From positions 1 to 26,979 of the forward strand of contig JBFGCA010000064.1 in the NCBI GenBank assembly GCA_041567315.1: a stretch of DNA of 26,979 nucleotides, written 5' to 3'. Origin of the DNA: JBFGCA01 sp041567315. GTDB taxonomy: Bacteria > Acidobacteriota > Thermoanaerobaculia > Multivoradales > JAHEKO01. The notes below the pieces were generated by a model that was given only the letters and a program-made list of their open reading frames with translations, was not told where the DNA came from and made no database searches. The number at the start of each line of letters is the position of its first letter. Within the stretch, counting starts at the first letter, position 1. Below, in pieces: positions 22,234 through 26,979 of this stretch. Made by a program: the position numbers and the translations under genes.

Positions 22234-23567
22234 CGGGCGGCAGCGGCGGCCCGGCGCTGCTCCAGCATCTGCAGATAGCTCTCGATCCGGTTCTTGACGT
22301 TGGCCGGCGAGAAGTAGCGCGGGTCGACCAGGTCGGACTCGATGAAGCCGCCGGGGACGCCGGTCCGCTCCTCGAGCTGCCGGAGGATGAGGAGCTGGCC
22401 GACGCTGAACGAGTTGCAGCTCTTGACGCTGTTGATAAGGAAGCCGTCGGCCCGGTACTCGCGGACGTAGGCCTCGAGCAGGGCCGCCCGGCTGGGCAGG
22501 CCGAGGTTGGTGTAGCAGCCCAGGCAGTAGTCGGCCAGGGTCTCGAGCGGGCGCTCCGGGTCGTGCCGGAAGCCGCGGTCGTAGAGCCCCCCGACCTTGG
22601 TGTAGCTGGAGGCCACGACCACCGCCCCCTCGTCGTAGAACATCTTCCAGAACTCGCGGAAGCTGGTCCAGTTGGGCGGTCCCTCGACCACCAGCCGGTA
22701 CCGCTCTTCGCCCAACTCGCCCTCGGGGGTGACCGGCCCGCGGCCGGCGCACAGCCGCTCCTCGATCTCCCCCCGCAGGGTGCGGTAGTACTCCACCCCC
22801 TCGGCGGTGCCGCGGAAGGCGGTGAACATCGGCCCGATGTAGTAGACGCCGCCGAAGTAGGCGTCGATCGGCGAGGGCCGCTGCTTGGCGCTCTCCAGCA
22901 CCCACACCAGGTCGTCCTCGGCGGCGGCCGACAGCGCCAGGCTCGAGCGCAGCCGCTCGCGGTCGAAGCCCCGGCCGGTGACCCGCTCGAGGGCCGGGAT
23001 CACCTCGCTCTCGAGCTGGCGGACGACGTAGTCGCGGTAGTGGTCGTGGATCTTGCCCTCGGCCTGGTAGGGGACGTGGAGCATCGCCACCGGGCAGTCG
23101 TACTCCTGGCGCAGCAGCTCGAACCACTTCATGAAGGTGAAGCACCCGGTGTAGGAGAGCAGCAGCAGATCGGGCTCCGGCAGCTTGCGGCCGGTGGGCC
23201 CGAGATTGCCGCGCTTGAGCATTCCGAGGTCGCACTTGACGTAGGTGCAGACGTCCTCGCTGTGGCCGTGCTTCTCGGCCTCGCTGATGTAGCCGGCCGA
23301 CAGCCCCCGCATGCCCGACTGCAGGGCGTTGATCTCGGGCAGCACCGGCAGCAGGTCGAAGCCGCGGAGCAGCTCGGTCAGGTTGCCGGGGACGAAGGTG
23401 TAGACCACCTTGCGCCCCTCGTCGTGAGCCCGCTCCAGCGCCTCGTAGTGGTCGCCGATCATCCGCTTCTGGAGCAGCATGCTCTGCTCTTTCCGGACGT
23501 CGGGCCGGACGTCGGCCTGGACTCCGCCCCGGGCCTCGCTACGAGCCTCGCCCGCCGTCTCGCTCAC
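22230..23567 (-). CDS. bcrB: Benzoyl-CoA reductase subunit BcrB (catalytic, HgdA/HgdB-like)
   Basis: A 445-residue member of the 2-hydroxyacyl-CoA dehydratase/benzoyl-CoA reductase catalytic family; with BcrC it binds benzoyl-CoA and the double-cubane or paired [4Fe-4S] site where the ring is reduced. Cysteines likely to bind iron-sulfur are in SEDVCTYVKCDLGM, LSYTGCFTFMKWFELL, LADYCLGCYTNLG and NSVKSCNSFSVGQ. VVYTFVPGNLTELLRGFDLLPVLPEINALQSGM is the typical opening. I take GTG at 23565-23567 as start: it overlaps the bcrC stop (GTGA) like the other junctions, and the VRKEQSMLLQKRMIGDHY segment it includes resembles the N-terminus of known BcrB proteins. An internal ATG at 23478-23480 would give 416 residues. 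Thauera BcrB has about 435. Confidence 0.93.
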   Translation of the reverse strand: MSETAGEARSEARGGVQADVRPDVRKEQSMLLQKRMIGDHYEALERAHDEGRKVVYTFVPGNLTELLRGFDLLPVLPEINALQSGMRGLSAGYISEAEKHGHSEDVCTYVKCDLGMLKRGNLGPTGRKLPEPDLLLLSYTGCFTFMKWFELLRQEYDCPVAMLHVPYQAEGKIHDHYRDYVVRQLESEVIPALERVTGRGFDRERLRSSLALSAAAEDDLVWVLESAKQRPSPIDAYFGGVYYIGPMFTAFRGTAEGVEYYRTLRGEIEERLCAGRGPVTPEGELGEERYRLVVEGPPNWTSFREFWKMFYDEGAVVVASSYTKVGGLYDRGFRHDPERPLETLADYCLGCYTNLGLPSRAALLEAYVREYRADGFLINSVKSCNSFSVGQLLILRQLEERTGVPGGFIESDLVDPRYFSPANVKNRIESYLQMLEQRRAAAAAR

Positions 23568-24736
23568 GCCTCGCTCCACAACCGGATGGAGTCCGAGAAG
23601 GTCCCCGCCTGCTCGCGGATGACCGCGAACTGTCCGGTGTTCTCCGAGTATTTGAACTGGGTGTGCGGAATGCCCTCGGTCTCGAGCGCCGCCACCAGCA
23701 TCGGCTGCTCGAGCAGCGCCGGGTCGCAGAAGCTGGGGGCGCAGAAGATCACCCCGTCGGCGGCGTGGTTCCTGACCGAGTCGACCAGCCAGCCGCCGCG
23801 GCGCCCCTCGGGCTGGAACAGCGACGCGGTCTGGACGCTCTGCTCCAGAAAGGCGGTGGCCAGCCGCGCCAGCGGATCGCCGTCCTCGGGCACCTCCCCT
23901 TCGAGCCAGCGCAGCCCGAGCAGCAGGTCGTCGTCGACGATCCAGCAGCCGGCCCGCTCGAGGGTGAGCAGCAGGCCCAGCGGTGGCTGCTCGCAGAAGG
24001 TGCCGACGAGCACCACGCGGCTGAAGTCCTGCTCCTGGCGCTCCTCCTCGCCCGCAGCCAGCTCCAGATAGCGCTCGACGAGGGCGGTGTGCTCCTCGGG
24101 CGGCAGCAGGTTGCCGGCCCTCAGCACCAGGAAGAACTCGGCCACCGGGAACCGCCAGGGGCGCTCGCTGCGCGCCCGGTAGAGCGCCCGCACGGCGCGC
24201 CGGTTGGCGTTGTAGACGGCGACGCTCCGCCCCAGCGCCCGGTCGTCGATCGGCCGGTTGGCCAGCGCCCCCAGCTCCTCGCGCAGGCCTTCCAGCTCGC
24301 GCCGCCAGAAGGCGCCGCCCACCTCGGGGGCGAAGTTCTGGGGCACGTCGACGTAGCGCGAGTAGCGCTCCGGGAAGAGCATCCGCCACATCCCCGAGAG
24401 GTTGCGGACGACGTCGCAGATGGACGGGAAGAGCATGCCGTCGAGCGCATCGAGCCGCCGGCTCAGCGCCAGCTCGATGGTGCTCCGCGGCAGGTGGCAG
24501 ATGTAGCTCTGGAAGTAGGCGTCGCCGCGGATGATCTCCAGCCGGTCGCCGCCGCCGACCACCCCGACCGGCAGCATGCCGGCGGCGTGGATCAGCTCGC
24601 GTGGCACGTAGATCGGCAGGTGGCCGACCGCCTTGCGGCCGGGCTCGGCCGCCTTCCAGTCGCGCACGGAGCCGAGGTCGAGGTCCTCGTAGAGCGCGCG
24701 GAGCCGCTCGGTCAGGGCGGTCAGCTCGGGGCTCAT
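23564..24736 (-). CDS. bcrC: Benzoyl-CoA reductase subunit BcrC (catalytic, HgdA/HgdB-like)
   Basis: A 390-residue catalytic subunit, close to the 386 residues of Thauera BcrC. It shares the fold of 2-hydroxyacyl-CoA dehydratase subunits. Family marks are GRKAVGHLPIYVPRELIHAAGMLPVGVVGG near the start, SYICHLPRSTIELAL and LFPSICDVVRNLSGMWRMLFP with two conserved Cys, and DGVIFCAPSFCDPALLEQPML with two more near residue 330. ENTGQFAVIREQAGTFSDSI is the typical C-terminus. The start ATG is at 24734-24736; the best ribosome site, GAGGAG at 24750-24755, is 13 nt away and can pair with CTCC just after it. The gene follows dch after a 52-nt gap, the only real gap in the operon, and its stop overlaps the bcrB GTG. 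Confidence 0.95.
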   Translation of the reverse strand: MSPELTALTERLRALYEDLDLGSVRDWKAAEPGRKAVGHLPIYVPRELIHAAGMLPVGVVGGGDRLEIIRGDAYFQSYICHLPRSTIELALSRRLDALDGMLFPSICDVVRNLSGMWRMLFPERYSRYVDVPQNFAPEVGGAFWRRELEGLREELGALANRPIDDRALGRSVAVYNANRRAVRALYRARSERPWRFPVAEFFLVLRAGNLLPPEEHTALVERYLELAAGEEERQEQDFSRVVLVGTFCEQPPLGLLLTLERAGCWIVDDDLLLGLRWLEGEVPEDGDPLARLATAFLEQSVQTASLFQPEGRRGGWLVDSVRNHAADGVIFCAPSFCDPALLEQPMLVAALETEGIPHTQFKYSENTGQFAVIREQAGTFSDSIRLWSEA

Positions 24737-24741
24737 CGGTC

Positions 24742-24783
24742 GGAGGTCACTCCTCTGGTCCGGTCTGCGGCGTCCTGCAGGAC
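24742..24783 (-). promoter_or_regulatory. dch-bcrC spacer with palindrome and hairpin over the bcrC ribosome site
   Basis: The spacer has a perfect 12-bp palindrome GTCCTGCAGGAC at 24772-24783. Nearer to bcrC the message reads GAGGAGTGACCTCCG, in which GGAG can pair with CTCC around a TGAC loop, hiding the only Shine-Dalgarno candidate of bcrC. This could set the ratio of reductase to downstream enzymes, or mark an internal start. No sigma-70 promoter is evident. Confidence 0.35.
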
Positions 24784-24788
24784 ACGGC

Positions 24789-25610
24789 TCACCGGCCGAC
24801 CGGCTCGCGGGCCGGGGAACCGGGAGGGGTGGGCGCGGCCGGCCGCTGCCAGCGCGGGGGCCGCTTCGCCAGGAAGGCCTGGAGCCCCTCCAGGGCGTCC
24901 GGCTCGGCCATCAGCTCTTCGAGATAGCGGTGCTCGTGGTCGGGGAGGTCCTCCACCAGCGCCCGGCGCACCGGCCGCCGGGCGGCCGCGGTGGCGTGCC
25001 GCAGGGCGGCCGCGGAAAGCGGCAGCAGGTCGCGCTCGAGCCAGGTCTCGAGCTCCTCCCGGAGCTGGTCGGGCGGCGCCAGACGAGTCACCAGGCCGTG
25101 GTGGTGGGCCTCGGCGGCGGTCCAGCTGCGGCCGGTCAACAGCAGCTCGGCGGCGCGGGCCGCGCCGATCCTCACCGGCAGCAGGGCGGAAGCGGCCGGC
25201 GGGAAGACGGCGAGCTTGATCTCCGGACAGCCTAGCCGGGCGTTCTCCTCGGCGAGGACGAGGTCGCAGGCCAGCGCCAGCTCGAAACCGCCGCCCAGGC
25301 ACTGGCCGCGGACCGCGGCGAGGGTCGGTGCCGGCAGCTTGACCAGCCGCCGCAGCAGCCCGTGGAGGGCGGCCAGGGTGGCGACGATCTCGCCGGGCAG
25401 GTGCTCCTCGACGGCGGCGCCGTAGCTGAAGTGGGGGCCCTCGCCGGTGAGCACCACCGCGTTGACGCCGCCGCGCGCGGCGATGGCTTCGGCCCCGGCC
25501 TGCAGCTCGGCCAGCATCGCGCGGTCCAGGACGTTGCCCGGCGGCGCCGCCAGCACCAGCTTCGCCACCCGGCCCTGGTGGGACCAGTCGAGCCGTGCCT
25601 TGGAGCTCAT
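24789..25610 (-). CDS. dch: Cyclohexa-1,5-diene-1-carbonyl-CoA hydratase (dienoyl-CoA hydratase)
   Basis: A 273-residue crotonase-fold enzyme that adds water to the cyclic dienoyl-CoA made by benzoyl-CoA reductase, giving 6-hydroxycyclohex-1-ene-1-carbonyl-CoA. The segment GEGPHFSYGAAVEEHLPGEI is distinctive of Dch (most have FSxGASVEEHLP), as is AVRGQCLGGGFELALACDLVLAEENARLGCPEIKLAVFPPAAS, which carries the oxyanion-hole glycines and the P-E-I-K-L-G/A-V-F segment. Dch of Thauera has about 257 residues; the extra length is a Pro-rich tail (PPRWQRPAAPTPPGSPAREP). The start ATG at 25608-25610 overlaps the oah stop (ATGA). The stop is followed by the 52-nt spacer ahead of bcrC. Generic enoyl-CoA hydratase is possible from fold alone, but motif and neighbours make Dch very likely. 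Confidence 0.92.
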   Translation of the reverse strand: MSSKARLDWSHQGRVAKLVLAAPPGNVLDRAMLAELQAGAEAIAARGGVNAVVLTGEGPHFSYGAAVEEHLPGEIVATLAALHGLLRRLVKLPAPTLAAVRGQCLGGGFELALACDLVLAEENARLGCPEIKLAVFPPAASALLPVRIGAARAAELLLTGRSWTAAEAHHHGLVTRLAPPDQLREELETWLERDLLPLSAAALRHATAAARRPVRRALVEDLPDHEHRYLEELMAEPDALEGLQAFLAKRPPRWQRPAAPTPPGSPAREPVGR

Positions 25611-26707
25611 CGTTTCTCTCCTTCTTCGGCGACCCAGGGCGCCACCTCGCGGACCAGCCCCTCTCCCCAGCGCGCCCCGGCCGCCAGGCGCTGGCGCAGC
25701 AGCACGAAGTCCACCTCGCGCCGCTCGCGGGTCCCGTGGTGGAAGGCCCGGAAGCCGGCGTTGGCCTCGGTCATCATGTTGAGCGACAGCCAGGCGCGGC
25801 TCGCCTCGCGGTTGCGGTCCCAGTGGCGCAGCTTGTGGGTGCGCAGGCTCTCGACCGTCTTGGTCAAGCAGTCGGGCATGGTGTAGAGCAGCTTGGTCGA
25901 CAGCCGGTCGACGGCCTCGTCCAGCAGCTCGAGATCGACGGCGCCGGCCGCCAGCCGCGCCTTGCCCTCCTCGCGCTCGGCGCCGCTCTTCCAGGCGCCG
26001 AGCGCCAGCCGGCCCCAGTCGTCGAGCAGCCGGTCGGTCACCACCAGCGGATTGGGCGTCCACTCGCCGTCGACCTTGAGCGCCGGCACGACCTCGGTCA
26101 GCCCGCCCAGGGCGTAGAACCGGTGGGCGCTCCACGGCTCGCACAGCGTGCCGCTCTCCATGGCGTGCTCGATGCCGACGTAGAGCGGCAGGAAATCGGT
26201 CGAGCCGCCGATCGGCGCCGAGCCGTGCTTGGGCCCGGCCTGGCTGAACACCGCCAGGTCGCTGGCGACCGAGAAGTCGCAGGCCATCCCGATCTCCTGG
26301 CCACCGCCCACCCGCATGCCGTTGACGCGGCAGACCACCGGGCGGTCGCAGTGCAGGATGGCGGTCACCATGTCGTTGAACAGCCGCATGTACTGGCGGT
26401 ACTCGGCCGGCGCGCCGGCGTAGACCTCGGCGTACTCGCGGGTGTTGCCGCCGGTGCAGAAGGCGCGGCTGCCGGCCCCGGTGAGCACCACCGCCACCGC
26501 CGCGCGGTCGTTGGAGGCGGCGCGCAGCGCCAGGATCACCTCCTTGACGGTGTCGGTGGTGTAGCTGTTGAGCTCGCTCGGGTTGTTGAGCGTGATCCAG
26601 ACGTTGTGGAGGCCCTCGACCGGCGCGCCGTCGCGATCGCGCACCGGCCGGTGCTCGAAGAGGATCCCCCGCGGCTCGAAATCGGCGAGCAGGTCGTGGT
26701 CGGTCAC
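25607..26707 (-). CDS. oah: 6-oxocyclohex-1-ene-1-carbonyl-CoA hydrolase (ring-opening)
   Basis: A 366-residue crotonase-family hydrolase that adds water and cleaves the C-C bond of 6-oxocyclohex-1-ene-1-carbonyl-CoA, yielding 3-hydroxypimelyl-CoA; the same protein is called BzdY or BamA elsewhere and is used as a marker of anaerobic aromatic degradation. Marks are ITLNNPSELNSYTTDTVKEVILA, AFCTGGNTREYAEVYAGAPAEYRQYMRLFNDMV, CRVNGMRVGGGQEIGMACDFSVASDLAVFSQAGPKHGSAPIGGSTDFLPL and the long C-terminal part with SLNMMTEANAGFRAFHHG, all typical of Oah rather than of short enoyl-CoA hydratases. The start is GTG at 26705-26707, overlapping the had stop (GTGA); the following MTDHDLLADF-type sequence fits the family start. 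Family length is about 375. Confidence 0.95.
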   Translation of the reverse strand: MTDHDLLADFEPRGILFEHRPVRDRDGAPVEGLHNVWITLNNPSELNSYTTDTVKEVILALRAASNDRAAVAVVLTGAGSRAFCTGGNTREYAEVYAGAPAEYRQYMRLFNDMVTAILHCDRPVVCRVNGMRVGGGQEIGMACDFSVASDLAVFSQAGPKHGSAPIGGSTDFLPLYVGIEHAMESGTLCEPWSAHRFYALGGLTEVVPALKVDGEWTPNPLVVTDRLLDDWGRLALGAWKSGAEREEGKARLAAGAVDLELLDEAVDRLSTKLLYTMPDCLTKTVESLRTHKLRHWDRNREASRAWLSLNMMTEANAGFRAFHHGTRERREVDFVLLRQRLAAGARWGEGLVREVAPWVAEEGEKR

Positions 26708-26979
26708 GGCTCTCTCCCCGGCGCCGGCGGCGGCACCAGAATCGGTCGGCGGGTGAAGCGATGGCGGTGGACCGCCTCGAGCACCTGCGGCGCGAGGTCC
26801 AGCGGCTGGCGCTCGATGAACGGCTCGAGCGCCACCCGGCCGTCGAGGACCAGCTGCAAGACCTCCGGATAGAGCTCGGGCGGACAGCCCCAGTTGCCGC
26901 GCGCCGCGGCGTCGAAGGCCATCAGGTTCGAGAGGCGCAGCTCGACCGGCTCGGGGGTGAAGCCCACCACCGCCAGGTA
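26704..26979 (-). CDS. had: C-terminal part of 6-hydroxycyclohex-1-ene-1-carbonyl-CoA dehydrogenase, cut by the window edge
   Basis: The last 91 residues of a medium-chain alcohol dehydrogenase-type protein. The visible part, YLAVVGFTPEPVELRLSNLMAFDAAARGNWGCPPELYPEVLQLVLDGRVALEPFIERQPLD, is the C-terminal end of the nucleotide-binding domain and the return to the catalytic domain; the WGCPPELYPEVLQLV segment is typical of the family. Had oxidises the alcohol made by Dch to the 6-oxo compound that Oah opens. Zinc and NAD-binding motifs lie beyond the edge, so naming rests on the C-terminus and on the had-oah-dch-bcrCBAD order known from Thauera. The stop overlaps the oah GTG in GTGA. Confidence 0.82.
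   Translation of the reverse strand, partial: YLAVVGFTPEPVELRLSNLMAFDAAARGNWGCPPELYPEVLQLVLDGRVALEPFIERQPLDLAPQVLEAVHRHRFTRRPILVPPPAPGREP

Noticed and set aside
20021..23567. Reading the operon as an ATP-independent class II (Bam) or as the Azoarcus Bzd-type reductase
   Set aside because: Two ASKHA ATPase subunits and two HgdA/B-like subunits are present, which excludes class II; the 440-residue BcrA fits the Thauera/Rhodopseudomonas form better than the short BzdP/BzdQ pair.
1..26979. tRNA, rRNA, CRISPR array or riboswitch
   Set aside because: I found no cloverleaf, no spaced direct-repeat array and no known riboswitch core; the only tandem repeat is the 4 x 13 bp set at 11471-11522.

Overview
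The window is GC-rich throughout (about 70% by eye) and reads as a chromosomal segment of a Gram-negative-type bacterium: it carries an outer-membrane factor/periplasmic adaptor/RND triad, two probable lipoproteins and strongly G/C-biased third codon positions. No rRNA or tRNA is visible, so phylum cannot be fixed. The mix of a serine carboxypeptidase, a PsiD-like decarboxylase, a fatty acyl-AMP ligase operon and an anaerobic benzoyl-CoA pathway would fit an Acidobacteriota-like or similar lineage, but that is a guess.

Layout. 1-2648 (+): the 3' part of a serine carboxypeptidase (S10), then a phosphatidylserine-decarboxylase-family enzyme with a LecA-like lectin domain at its C-terminus. 2645-3403: a decayed stretch with the C-terminal remnant of a slipin/band-7 gene (-) and a 169-bp segment bounded by perfect 22-bp inverted repeats. 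3404-8982 (-): a separate small lipoprotein gene and a four-gene operon in the order acyl-CoA dehydrogenase-like protein, SCP2-like protein, APC permease, fatty acyl-AMP ligase. 9153-11345 (-): a stand-alone molybdopterin oxidoreductase. 11583-12713 (+): D-Ala-D-Ala ligase. 12801-19488 (+): a copper/silver efflux locus (small Cys/His-rich secreted protein, TolC-like factor, CusB-like adaptor, CusA-like pump).

19524-26979 (-): an anaerobic benzoyl-CoA degradation operon, transcribed from beyond the right edge as had (partial), oah, dch, bcrC, bcrB, bcrA, bcrD and a GNAT acetyltransferase. Every junction except dch/bcrC is a 4-nt ATGA or GTGA stop/start overlap. Subunit sizes (BcrC 390, BcrB 445, BcrA 440, BcrD 297 residues) match the Thauera/Rhodopseudomonas form of the ATP-dependent class I benzoyl-CoA reductase. 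BcrABCD reduces benzoyl-CoA to the cyclic dienoyl-CoA, Dch hydrates it, Had oxidises the alcohol and Oah opens the ring to a C7 dicarboxyl-CoA that enters beta-oxidation. The reductase needs reduced ferredoxin, whose genes are not in the window.

The most unusual items are the decarboxylase-lectin fusion, the acyl-CoA dehydrogenase-like protein lacking the usual catalytic glutamate inside a fatty acyl-AMP ligase operon with no visible carrier protein, the three-part CusB adaptor, and the GNAT gene translationally coupled to the end of the benzoyl-CoA operon.
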